Numbered from the stretch's first letter, positions 1-7,289 are shown. The stretch: 8,149 nucleotides of DNA from JAKVKY01 sp964293585 (GCA_964293585.1 CAXYYS010000077.1:1-8149); one strand, 5' to 3'. Notes: generated from the sequence alone by a model not told the origin. Program-made: numbers and translations.

Positions 1-56
1 CTATGGATCTTTTTATTTAGTTTTAGTGTTCAATTTCATTCTACAATTTACGATTG

Positions 57-1697
57 TTAGTTTTCTATGGTAGCCTGTTCTAATAATTGGAAAAGTTCCT
101 GGCGGCTGTATACGCCAAACTTGTCGTAAATATGGCTCACATGGAACTTAACGGTATTTTGTGAGATGCCAAGTTTGTCGGCAATTATTTTATAATTTCT
201 TCCCTGGGTAAGCAGGTAAAGAACTTGGCGTTCCCGGGGTGTTAATAGAATCTTTAAAGTTTCCACATGATAAATAGCGGCAGTAGCCCGGAAAGATGTA
301 ATAGCAGGTTCTGTTTTAGGAACGGCAGGTAAAGGGATGGTTGCTAAATTTACCGGCAGCGGTTCCGGTTCAAGGACGGCAATATTGGTGGGGGACGGTA
401 CCGGCTCAGAAGTGGCGCTATTTACTCCGGGTGGTTCCGGAGCCGGAACTGTAATCTGCGCCGCGGCTGGTTCAGAAGTTACTACATCTGCTATAGGCAG
501 TACTGGTTCCGGAGCAGGTACCGTAACAGGCACGGAGCTTGTTTCTTCCGGCGTGGGCGCAGCAACCGGTTTAGGGAGTGTTGTAGGTGGTAAAGGTTCT
601 TTCCGGCTGGGAAACCGGGGATAAATTTGAGTAGCCAAAAGGCAGATGGCGCCGGCGATAGATGCTACATATGTTGTACGCGGCATTACAGAGGTTGAAC
701 TAAGTAAATTTTGCAGGACGTCGCCGCCAAAGACGCATAAGGTAATCCAGCCCAGGCCGTAACCGGTTACGGTATAAGGCCGTAGATGCGCCCGGCTTAG
801 AGAGGCAATTAAGAGCCAGGTGTACATATCAAAGGCCGCCAGACCGCCTTGTAATAATAAAAAGGAAATGAAAGGCGGGATTAATGGAAAGAGCAGGAAC
901 CCTAAACCGGTCAAAGGTAAAACCGGTTTGTACAAGAGATAAAGATCGGGTATCTGTACCTTGGTCAGCAGGACGGCGCCTGCCAGACAGATCAGGGCAT
1001 AAGAAATATTAGAGAGATAGAAAAATTGTGTCAGGGAAGTATTTAAAAACAACAACTGAAACATAGAGCCGCCGGCCACATAGACTAAAGTCAGGATTAT
1101 CAGCAGCTGCCGGGGAAAAAGCAGACTAAAAGTAAGATTGATATTACCGGGCTGGTTTTGTGCCGGATGGGGTGTTGTCAGGAATAAATATAAGGATAGC
1201 AGAGGCACACAGGTAAAAATCAGCTGTTGCAATACTAAGGGCAGGACTGCAGAGCTAAAGGTCGTCAGGGTAGCGACGATCATGCTGCCTGCAAAAGTTT
1301 GGGCAGCCGGGACGATTTCTAAAGCGCCAACGGCAGCACACCAGCCAAGAAAAAGCGGCGGCGCACCGAAGCCGGCCAGGATTGCTGCCAGCAGGCCAAA
1401 ACCGGAAGGAATTGTTTCCTGGCAGGCACAGTAAACGGGCAGCGTTAAAAAAAAGCCGGTACAAAGTGCTGTAAGAGCCGAGCCGGTTTTCAATAAGAAA
1501 GATAATTTTAAGGAGGTATGTTTAAGCAGATAGCCGCAGGTAAAAGCACTCAGGGAATGACAAAGCAAGAAAAGCAGGAATAATATTTCCGGGGTCAGCC
1601 GCCAGGAAGGAGCTGTTTGTTCCAGAAGCGGGCCGTCCAGAGCTACGGACCAGAGCCAGCCCACATATAATCCTAAGCCAAAAATTCTTTTTAGCAT
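57..1697 (-). CDS. Membrane-embedded LuxR-family transcriptional regulator (about 12 TM + Pro-rich linker + HTH)
   Basis: Probably a one-component, membrane-bound transcription factor of 546 residues. Residues 1-360 form about 12 hydrophobic helices (for example 5-21, 37-58, 65-87, 99-122, 133-153, 158-174, then 196-217 onward), split six plus six by a short polar loop near 175-195, like an MFS fold. Residues 367-466 are a Pro/Glu/Val/Ala-rich linker with repeated VPAPEP and TSEP motifs. Residues 485-546 are a LuxR/NarL-type HTH (LTPRERQVLYLL, then LGISQNTVKFHVSHIYDKFG). I chose ATG 1697, not the in-frame ATG at 1751, because AAGGAAAGG lies 8 bases upstream (1706-1714) and the 1751 start would lie upstream of the best -10 box. 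Membrane LuxR regulators of this design are known from Eggerthellaceae and some Negativicutes, often beside the genes they control. The ligand is unknown. The divergent autotransporter is the likely target (inference). There is no phosphoacceptor receiver domain. Confidence 0.88.
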   Translation of the reverse strand: MLKRIFGLGLYVGWLWSVALDGPLLEQTAPSWRLTPEILFLLFLLCHSLSAFTCGYLLKHTSLKLSFLLKTGSALTALCTGFFLTLPVYCACQETIPSGFGLLAAILAGFGAPPLFLGWCAAVGALEIVPAAQTFAGSMIVATLTTFSSAVLPLVLQQLIFTCVPLLSLYLFLTTPHPAQNQPGNINLTFSLLFPRQLLIILTLVYVAGGSMFQLLFLNTSLTQFFYLSNISYALICLAGAVLLTKVQIPDLYLLYKPVLPLTGLGFLLFPLIPPFISFLLLQGGLAAFDMYTWLLIASLSRAHLRPYTVTGYGLGWITLCVFGGDVLQNLLSSTSVMPRTTYVASIAGAICLLATQIYPRFPSRKEPLPPTTLPKPVAAPTPEETSSVPVTVPAPEPVLPIADVVTSEPAAAQITVPAPEPPGVNSATSEPVPSPTNIAVLEPEPLPVNLATIPLPAVPKTEPAITSFRATAAIYHVETLKILLTPRERQVLYLLTQGRNYKIIADKLGISQNTVKFHVSHIYDKFGVYSRQELFQLLEQATIEN

Positions 1698-1705
1698 ATA
1701 GCAAT

Positions 1706-1714
1706 CCTTTCCTT
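1706..1714 (-). promoter_or_regulatory. Ribosome binding site of the LuxR-type regulator
   Basis: On the minus strand AAGGAAAGG sits 8 bases before ATG 1697. It decides the start: the in-frame ATG 54 bases further upstream has no comparable site and would lie ahead of the likely promoter. Confidence 0.6.
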
Positions 1715-1726
1715 GTTGGGTTAAGT

Positions 1727-1735
1727 AATATAACA
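1727..1735 (-). promoter_or_regulatory. Candidate extended -10 box for the LuxR-type regulator
   Basis: The minus strand reads TGTTATATT, an extended -10 (TGn then TATATT, 5 of 6 to TATAAT). No good -35 lies 16-18 bp upstream (the region reads ACTTTT). It would start transcription near 1720, about 23 bases before ATG 1697. One arm of the intergenic inverted repeat (1751-1768) overlaps its -35 region, which would allow autoregulation (inference). Confidence 0.4.
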
Positions 1736-1750
1736 TTCGACAGAAAAGCA

Positions 1751-1818
1751 AAAGTTCCTATGGGTAAATTATGTATACATGAAAGGAGGTGGCTGTTCTT
1801 ACTTTACCACGGAACTTT
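1751..1818. promoter_or_regulatory. Intergenic inverted repeat flanking a 10-bp palindrome (candidate operator or leader hairpin)
   Basis: The left arm is AAAGTTCCTATGGGTAAA (1751-1768) and the right arm TTTACCACGGAACTTT (1803-1818). AAAGTTCC/GGAACTTT is perfect over 8 bp and GGTAAA/TTTACC over 6 bp, separated by a 4x2 mismatch. The arm centres are about 51 bp apart, close to five helical turns. Between them lie the perfect palindrome ATGTATACAT (1771-1780) and AAAGGAGGTG (1782-1791). It may be a paired binding site for the divergent LuxR-type regulator, or an RNA stem in the autotransporter leader with the SD-like sequence in its loop. I found no convincing -35/-10 pair for the autotransporter gene; weak candidates are TCGACA at 1737-1742 and TATACA at 1774-1779. 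Confidence 0.45.
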
Positions 1819-1836
1819 GTGAGGAATATTTTACTG

Positions 1837-1844
1837 AAAAGGAG
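1837..1844 (+). promoter_or_regulatory. Ribosome binding site of the autotransporter gene
   Basis: AAAAGGAG ends 7 bases before ATG 1852 and 10 bases before a second in-frame ATG at 1855. Either start gives the same signal peptide minus one Met. A stronger SD-like sequence at 1782-1791 lies too far upstream to serve these starts. Confidence 0.7.
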
Positions 1845-1851
1845 ATGAGAA

Positions 1852-4800
1852 ATGATGTCTAGGCGACAAAGGAAACAGAACTGGTTAGCCGTGGCGATAA
1901 CGGCTTCTCTCTTGAGCGGGTTTTCGGGAACCGGGTGGGCGCAGCCGGGTGCGCTGTCAACCACGCAAATGGTTTCTCCTGCCACAAATCAAAGTACCAC
2001 GACACTTCCTTATGATATTATAAATGTTAATCAGAATAGTACCTTTTCTTCTGTGCTCTCAGAAGACAATTATGTAGTTTATGTAGGTATCAGCAATGAC
2101 GGGTCCGCTATACAACCGATGTCTGTCTATCTGACCACCCCGGCTAGCGGAAATTATTATACCGTTATGGTAGCGAATGACGGCAGTCAGAATGCGGGGC
2201 GCGTTATGGCTGCAGGGGTAGGTTCTTTGAATGACGCTGCGGTAACAAATATTTACGGGCCGTTGTCGGCGCAGGTTACAGCTACCGGTGCCGGAATTGG
2301 CAAAGCCGCTGCCGAAGCCATCGGTATCGGGAATATAGCCGGCAGTCTGACTACCGAAACCGCTACTCTGTCTGTGACGGCGGCCGGAGGTACGATTACC
2401 GGGCAAAATAACGGGGCTAAAGCCATTGCCCACGGTATTGTTAATGGAAAGAATGCCGGTACAACATCGCCTATAACCAGCATAGGCACCAGCACTGGTA
2501 CCAATAATATTGCCGTTTTGGCCACGGGTGGTACGGCCCAGGGAACGGGTAATAATATTACCGGTACAGCTTATGGTGCAGAAAATTATAACAGCTTGAC
2601 TTTTAAAGGGGAAACCACACTTAGCGCCGAAGCTAAAGCCGGATCCATAGCTAGTGGAGGAAATTATACTGCAGGAGCGGCTTATGCTCAGGCCTATGGC
2701 TTATATAATTCGGGAAGTGCTGCGACTATTATTACGGACGCTTTGATTATTGATTACGTTAAGGGTACCGGTACGCAAGGAAACAATGTTATGGGTTCTG
2801 CCGTCGGCATTTATAATGAAGCGGGCGGCTCGGTTACCACAGGTAGTTTGGCTATAAATAATGTTTTGGCTAAAGGCGGGACTGCAACCAGTGATGGTAA
2901 TGCAGAAGCAGAGGCCTTTGGTGTGGAAAACCTGGCCGGTGTTATTACGACAGGTACTTTTGACGTGACGGTGACAGCCAGGGCCGGCAACAGTGATAAC
3001 ACGGCGAAGGCAACTGCTTATGGTCTGGCGGGAAGCCAGAATAATAATAGCGTTTCTTTAATCATGGGCAGCACCGGTATTTCTAATACTGTAACCGTTA
3101 CGGCTACTGGCGGAAATGCTTCCGGTACGGATGAAGACAATGATGTTTCTGCGGCAGCCTACGGCGTCTTTGGCAGTGATGTCACCACACTGAAAGGCAA
3201 GACTATTTTCTCCGTGCAGGCCACGGGCGGCCGGCCTTTTGAGGCCAGCAACCTGGCGGGCAACGCTTCGGTATTAGCCTATGGTATTTATAATCAGGGT
3301 ACATCTTTGACTACCGATGATTTAAGTTTTATTACCGTGTCTGCTACCGGTAAGATAGGTTCCGATACTCATGCAGAAGCTTACGGCTTATATAACTCTA
3401 ACGGTGAAGCAACAATTAATACCGGGAATCTGACCCTGACAGAAGTAAAAGCTACCGGCGGCAACAGCAGCGGTACAGGCGTGGCTAATGCCAAAGCGGC
3501 AGGCGTCTGGCTGGATGGGGGCGGCACGCTGAATACTGCCGGAAGTATTACCGGTACGATAACAGCTTTGGGCGGCAGCGGGCCGGATGGATCAGCTGAA
3601 GCGGCAGGTATTTATAGCAGTGGAAGTTTGACGGCTGTAAATGTGGATGTTAATGTTACGGCCAGGGGCGGTAGCGGTACGGAAAATGCCAGCGCCACCG
3701 CCTATGGTATACACAGCGAGAATGACCTGCTGACAGTTGCTGACGGCCCGTCAAAATTAACTGTGGCGGCTTTTGGTGGTAAGTCTTTAAGTACAGATGC
3801 AGAAAATGATTTGTCGGCAACCGCCTACGGTATCTATAACCTGAACCAGGTTTCTCTGAGCGGCGTCACTACTATAGATGTGCAGGCGACGGGTGGCGCT
3901 CCTACAGCTCCTGACGGAAATACGGTTTATCTGGCTGGTAATGCCAGCGCCACGGCAGAAGGTATCCATAATGAAGGAACTAATATTAATACCGGCCATC
4001 TGCTTTTTACCCAGGTAAATGCTAAAGGCGGTACGGGCTACAATGCCGATGCGACTGCGTATGGCATTAATAGTGTGTTGAATGATGAGTCGCTTACCGT
4101 AAAAAATGTTACCTTTACCCAGGTCAGCGCCACCGGCGGCAATGCCAGTACGGGGGGGAGTGCTACGGCTACGGCCTCTCTGGTGGAAAATAATTATTCC
4201 GATACGTTTACGGCTCTGGGAAAGATTACCGGTACTGTAACAGCCACGGGTGGATTTGGACCTGCCGCTAATGCCAGTGCTTATGGTTTTAACAATTACG
4301 GTACGCTTCAAGGCACAGGGTTTGAGATTACAGCTTCTGCCGCCGGACAAACGGCAGACGATGAAGCTAGTGCTGATGCCCGCGGTATTGTTAATTATGG
4401 TATTTTTAGCATGAATGATGGTGCGAACAAGATTACGGTTACGGCTCGGGGTGGCAACGGCGGTAGCGGTTCCCTGGTTAATGCGGTGGCCTATGGTATT
4501 GATAATTACAATCGCATGACGCTGAAGGGACCCACCACTATTTCGGTACAGGCCCGGGGCGGCGCACTAGCTGACCCTGTGGGCGGCGATTCGGTCGAGG
4601 ATGCTTCTGCGGAAGCCTATGGCCTCAGAAATCAAACCGATGAAGCGGCTACCGGCGCCCTGACCTTTACTTTAGTTAAAGCCCAGGGTGGTACCGGCGA
4701 TACTGCTTATGCCCAAGCTATCGGTATTTATAATAAAAATGCGCCTCATACCCTGGATGCGGCATCCATAAATATGACCGAAGTCAGCGCCCAGGGTGGT

Positions 4801-7023
4801 ACCGGCTCTGGTCAAAACTATGCTCAGGCTTACGGAATCAAGAATACTTTTAGCGCCCTGGAAACCGGGGACAATACGGCAGTTAATACTTTGGTAGTCC
4901 GGGCTGTGGGAGGAAAGGCTACGGCAGACACGGCTAATGTTGCTGCGGAAGCTTATGGTCTTGTAAACGAAGATGCCGGCAGAGCCAGCCTTCTGGGCAG
5001 TTGGATTTTAGATGTGCGGTCTACGGGCGGCAGTGCTGTAGATGGCGTTACTCCTGCGTATACGACTGCGGATGCGGTGGGTATCAATAATCAGAGTACT
5101 AATGGCGTAGAGATTAACGGGCCGGTAACGATTACAGTTACGGCTGACGGCGGCGCGGCAGGAAACCGGGCCGGTACTGCTGCCGCAGGTATTTATAGTG
5201 AAAATGGTACGGTACAGTTACTAAAGAGTGTCGATATCAGTGCGGCCGTGACGCCGGTGAGCGGGGCAGAATTTTTGGCAGCTTCGTTATATGCTAATAC
5301 CAACGGTGTTATTAATGTGGGCACTGATGGTACGAATTCTTTAAACCAGATGGTGAAATTAAAAGGCGATGTAAGCGCTAAGGATGAGAATGCCAAGATT
5401 AATGTGACCCTGGACCAGGCAGATTCCTATCTGGAAGGTAACGTAAAAGAAAAGAACGGAGGGATGGTGAATCTGGTAGTTGGCGGCGGCGCCACCTGGA
5501 AACCGGTGTATGATAACCGCTATGGTTCTTTCTATGATAAGGATGGCGTAGATACTTTTTCGAAAGATTACACGGTAAGTGCCAATGCCATCACCAGACT
5601 GACCTTAAACGAAGGCGGCGTGGTTGATCTGACCTGGGATAATGCAACCCGCAATCCGTCTACAAACGGCAGGAGCCTGACTATCAGCAGGTTCTCTGGC
5701 AACAACGGTATCTTTAAGCTTAATAGCGATCTGGCTAATAATGTGGCTGATAAGCTGAGTTTTGCCGGAGCCGATGCTGCTGCTAACAATGCTTATATTC
5801 AGGTGAAATATGATCCGTACCTGGCTACGGCTAATCTGGCTGCGGGCAACATGCTTAACGGCAAGGCAGAAGTGGTTAGCGCAGCTCCGTCCAGTCTTGC
5901 TTTTACAGGCAAGCCGGGAGAATATAATTTGTATCAATACACGCCTACGGTAGTTAAGGATACGGACGGTAAATGGTATCTGACTAATATTACAATTAAT
6001 AATGTGACCGGTGGTGGTTCAGGCGGTGGTGATACAGGCGGTGGTGATACAGGCGGCGGTGGTACCGGCGGTGGTGATACCGGTGGTGGTACAGGTGGCG
6101 GCGGGAATACCGGCGGTACTACGGTAACGACAATTACCGGACCGGTACGTACCGTAGCTCAGACCCATCTGGGTTTGCAGAATCTGTTTTTAGGCGAGGT
6201 TAACAACCTGGAGAAACGGTTAGGAGATTTGCGGCAAACCAGCCCTGCCGAGGCAGGCGTGTGGGCGCGGTATAATCATGGTAATTTGGAACATAACGAG
6301 AGCAGCGTGAAATATAACTTGTTCCAGGCGGGCGTTGACAAAGAAAGCAACGGGCCCAACGAAAAAACCTATCGTGGACTGGCTGTTTCCCATGCTAAAG
6401 GCAGTGGCAGCTACGAGATCGGCAGCGGTGATTTAAGCGAGACCACATTATCCCTATACCAAACCGGTATTAAAAAGAATGGGCAGTATTATGATGTGAT
6501 CCTTAAAGCCGGCCGGTATAGTAATAACTACGACCTGGTCAGCGAAGGTAGTAACAAGTCTAGTGCAGATTATCATACCTGGGCCTACAGCATCAGCGGT
6601 GAATACGGCGTACGCAAACAGTTAGGCCACGGGTTCTATGTAGAACCGCAGGCAGAACTGATCCTGGGCAGGATACAGGGGGCCGACTATGTAACTTCTA
6701 CCAACATGAACGCCCATGTGGAGGCACAAAATAAAGCTATTGCCAGGTTGGGTGTTGCGGCCGGTAAAGAATTTAAAGGCGGCACTCTTTACGGTAAGGC
6801 TAATTTCTTCCACGATTTTAGCGGCGGCGTACATATTAAGGCAGCTGATGGTTCCAGTAGTGTCAGTTACAATGATGATGTGGCCCACAACTGGTGTGAG
6901 CTGAGTCTGGGCGGCACGGCCAAGGCCGGCAAAAATATGGTGGTTTACGGTGAACTCAGCAAATACCTGGGTCAACTGAAATCTAACCTGCAAGTTAATG
7001 TGGGTGCCCGCTGGACTTTCTAA
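1852..7023 (+). CDS. Type Va autotransporter with giant repeat passenger and C-terminal outer-membrane beta-barrel
   Basis: A 1723-residue self-secreted surface protein, probably an adhesin or surface filament (the function is inferred). Residues 1-30 are a signal peptide: basic MMSRRQRKQ, a hydrophobic core, likely cleavage after GWA (A30/Q31). Residues about 115-1125 carry roughly 27 copies of a 38-residue motif (consensus A-x-A-Y-G-I-x-N, then a strand ending x-V-x-A-T-G-G), as expected of a parallel beta-solenoid. Residues 1244-1384 resemble the pertactin-type C-terminal passenger section (LTLNEGGVVDL, GIFKLNSDL). Residues 1387-1423 are a Gly/Asp/Thr linker. A helical segment (about 1430-1463) leads into the barrel from about residue 1469 (GVWARYNHG) to the end, closing on VGARWTF with a terminal Phe as BAM substrates do. 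The only Cys I see is in the barrel (HNWCELS). The passenger has no protease or lipase motif that I recognise. The gene is monocistronic, with a terminator just downstream and a LuxR-type regulator divergent upstream. Confidence 0.93.
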   Translation: MMSRRQRKQNWLAVAITASLLSGFSGTGWAQPGALSTTQMVSPATNQSTTTLPYDIINVNQNSTFSSVLSEDNYVVYVGISNDGSAIQPMSVYLTTPASGNYYTVMVANDGSQNAGRVMAAGVGSLNDAAVTNIYGPLSAQVTATGAGIGKAAAEAIGIGNIAGSLTTETATLSVTAAGGTITGQNNGAKAIAHGIVNGKNAGTTSPITSIGTSTGTNNIAVLATGGTAQGTGNNITGTAYGAENYNSLTFKGETTLSAEAKAGSIASGGNYTAGAAYAQAYGLYNSGSAATIITDALIIDYVKGTGTQGNNVMGSAVGIYNEAGGSVTTGSLAINNVLAKGGTATSDGNAEAEAFGVENLAGVITTGTFDVTVTARAGNSDNTAKATAYGLAGSQNNNSVSLIMGSTGISNTVTVTATGGNASGTDEDNDVSAAAYGVFGSDVTTLKGKTIFSVQATGGRPFEASNLAGNASVLAYGIYNQGTSLTTDDLSFITVSATGKIGSDTHAEAYGLYNSNGEATINTGNLTLTEVKATGGNSSGTGVANAKAAGVWLDGGGTLNTAGSITGTITALGGSGPDGSAEAAGIYSSGSLTAVNVDVNVTARGGSGTENASATAYGIHSENDLLTVADGPSKLTVAAFGGKSLSTDAENDLSATAYGIYNLNQVSLSGVTTIDVQATGGAPTAPDGNTVYLAGNASATAEGIHNEGTNINTGHLLFTQVNAKGGTGYNADATAYGINSVLNDESLTVKNVTFTQVSATGGNASTGGSATATASLVENNYSDTFTALGKITGTVTATGGFGPAANASAYGFNNYGTLQGTGFEITASAAGQTADDEASADARGIVNYGIFSMNDGANKITVTARGGNGGSGSLVNAVAYGIDNYNRMTLKGPTTISVQARGGALADPVGGDSVEDASAEAYGLRNQTDEAATGALTFTLVKAQGGTGDTAYAQAIGIYNKNAPHTLDAASINMTEVSAQGGTGSGQNYAQAYGIKNTFSALETGDNTAVNTLVVRAVGGKATADTANVAAEAYGLVNEDAGRASLLGSWILDVRSTGGSAVDGVTPAYTTADAVGINNQSTNGVEINGPVTITVTADGGAAGNRAGTAAAGIYSENGTVQLLKSVDISAAVTPVSGAEFLAASLYANTNGVINVGTDGTNSLNQMVKLKGDVSAKDENAKINVTLDQADSYLEGNVKEKNGGMVNLVVGGGATWKPVYDNRYGSFYDKDGVDTFSKDYTVSANAITRLTLNEGGVVDLTWDNATRNPSTNGRSLTISRFSGNNGIFKLNSDLANNVADKLSFAGADAAANNAYIQVKYDPYLATANLAAGNMLNGKAEVVSAAPSSLAFTGKPGEYNLYQYTPTVVKDTDGKWYLTNITINNVTGGGSGGGDTGGGDTGGGGTGGGDTGGGTGGGGNTGGTTVTTITGPVRTVAQTHLGLQNLFLGEVNNLEKRLGDLRQTSPAEAGVWARYNHGNLEHNESSVKYNLFQAGVDKESNGPNEKTYRGLAVSHAKGSGSYEIGSGDLSETTLSLYQTGIKKNGQYYDVILKAGRYSNNYDLVSEGSNKSSADYHTWAYSISGEYGVRKQLGHGFYVEPQAELILGRIQGADYVTSTNMNAHVEAQNKAIARLGVAAGKEFKGGTLYGKANFFHDFSGGVHIKAADGSSSVSYNDDVAHNWCELSLGGTAKAGKNMVVYGELSKYLGQLKSNLQVNVGARWTF
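2195..5195 (+). repeat. Coding tandem repeats of about 38 residues in the passenger (about 27 units)
   Basis: The motif A-x-A-[YIFV]-G-[ILVF]-x-[NS] recurs from about residue 117 (MAAGVGS) to about 1112 (AAAGIYS), for example AQAYGLYN, AEAFGVEN, ATAYGIHS, ATAYGIYN, ASAYGFNN, AEAYGLRN, AQAYGIKN and ADAVGINN. Each copy is followed by a strand ending in ATGG, AKGG, ARGG or AQGG. Mean spacing is about 38 residues with variable loops. Some units are degenerate (ATASLVEN, AKAAGVWL). The DNA copies are mostly diverged, so the array is old; one exact 18-bp repeat at 4681-4698 and 4789-4806 is the exception. Confidence 0.85.
2602..5219 (+). repeat. Higher-order superrepeat in the passenger (blocks of 196, 222, 222 and 157 residues)
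   Basis: A distinctive unit, [LF]-[KSL]-G-x-T-T-I-x-V-Q-A-T-G-G, recurs with its first residue at 251, 447, 669, 891 and 1048 (positions 2602, 3190, 3856, 4522 and 4993). The spacings are close to 5, 6, 6 and 4 basic units. The 447 and 669 blocks also share LAGNAS followed by a GIYN/GIHN motif, a TGTITA/TGTVTA strand, and a VTARGG strand at matching places. This points to growth of the passenger by duplication of multi-unit blocks. Confidence 0.7.
6010..6120 (+). repeat. Gly-rich linker repeats (GGGDT/GGGGT units)
   Basis: In-frame tandem units of about 12-15 bp, close to GGCGGTGGTGATACA, encode G-G-G-D-T and variants between passenger and barrel. All unit lengths are multiples of three, so copy-number change would alter linker length without breaking the frame. 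Confidence 0.8.
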
Positions 7024-7088
7024 CATACATAATTACACCTCAGCATAATTACACATCCATTCCTTCTCAATCTCTTCTCCTTTCTTTT
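7024..7088. other. Post-stop region with an 11-bp direct repeat
   Basis: CATAATTACAC occurs at 7028-7038 and again at 7044-7054, 16 bp apart, between the autotransporter stop and its terminator; a pyrimidine-rich tract follows. I see no gene here. The role, if any, is unknown. Confidence 0.35.
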
Positions 7089-7124
7089 CTGGCTCCGGGG
7101 TTTGTGTGACCGGGGCCAGTTTTT
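7089..7124 (+). terminator. Rho-independent terminator of the autotransporter gene
   Basis: The stem CTGGCTCCGG (7089-7098) pairs with CCGGGGCCAG (7110-7119) over 10 bp with one G-U pair, closes an 11-base loop and is followed by TTTTT (7120-7124). It lies 66 bases after the stop codon. The preceding stretch is T-rich, not A-rich, so the hairpin works only in the plus direction. Confidence 0.88.
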
Positions 7125-7145
7125 ATACATTTTTGCATCAGACTC

Positions 7146-7174
7146 TTGTAAAATTATAGTATAAAAGATATAAT
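7146..7174 (+). promoter_or_regulatory. Sigma-70/SigA-type promoter of the PAS-domain gene
   Basis: TTGTAA (7146-7151) and a perfect TATAAT (7169-7174) are separated by 17 bp. Transcription would begin near 7181, leaving a leader of about 115 bases before ATG 7297. The leader is AT-rich; I recognise no riboswitch in it. CATAG (7265-7269) can pair with CTATG (7281-7285) next to the ribosome binding site, a weak stem. Confidence 0.72.
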
Positions 7175-7284
7175 ATTAAAAACGATTTTTGAAGAATGTG
7201 ACCTTATAACAGATATATATGGATTAATATTTTTCTGGGAACAGGATTGGTGTTTTTCAGTTACCATAGTTTTTTATGTGCTAT

Positions 7285-7289
7285 GAGGG
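7285..7289 (+). promoter_or_regulatory. Ribosome binding site of the PAS-domain gene
   Basis: GAGGG lies 7 bases before ATG 7297 and selects that start over the in-frame ATG at 7276, which has only a T-rich tract upstream. Confidence 0.55.

Noticed and set aside
1..60. End of a plus-strand gene entering from the left (frame closes with TAG at 58-60)
   Set aside because: Only 19 codons of AT-rich sequence with no recognisable motif; it could be chance. I also see no terminator for the minus-strand regulator in these bases.
337..624. Open plus-strand frame rich in Gly/Ser/Thr
   Set aside because: It is the antisense of the proline-rich linker of the regulator; low-complexity codons keep the opposite strand open. 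No ribosome binding site or recognisable domain.
57..1697. Simple MFS transporter
   Set aside because: The membrane part looks MFS-like, but a clear LuxR HTH (LTPRERQVLYLL ... TVKFHVSHIY) is fused at the C-terminus.
1758..1985. Minus-strand open frame across the autotransporter start
   Set aside because: It is antisense to the signal-peptide region, has no ribosome binding site, and no recognisable domain.
3787..4350. Long minus-strand frame (187 codons) inside the autotransporter
   Set aside because: Repetitive Gly/Ala/Thr codons open the reverse strand; the translation has no domain-like hydrophobic pattern and follows the repeat period of the sense gene.
2195..5195. CRISPR array
   Set aside because: The repeats are diverged, in frame and inside one long coding sequence; there is no repeat-spacer pattern at DNA level.
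1852..7023. Trimeric (YadA-like) autotransporter adhesin or RTX toxin
   Set aside because: The C-terminus is a barrel of about 255 residues ending in W-T-F, typical of monomeric type Va proteins, not a short trimeric anchor. The repeats do not match GGxGxDxUx RTX nonapeptides.
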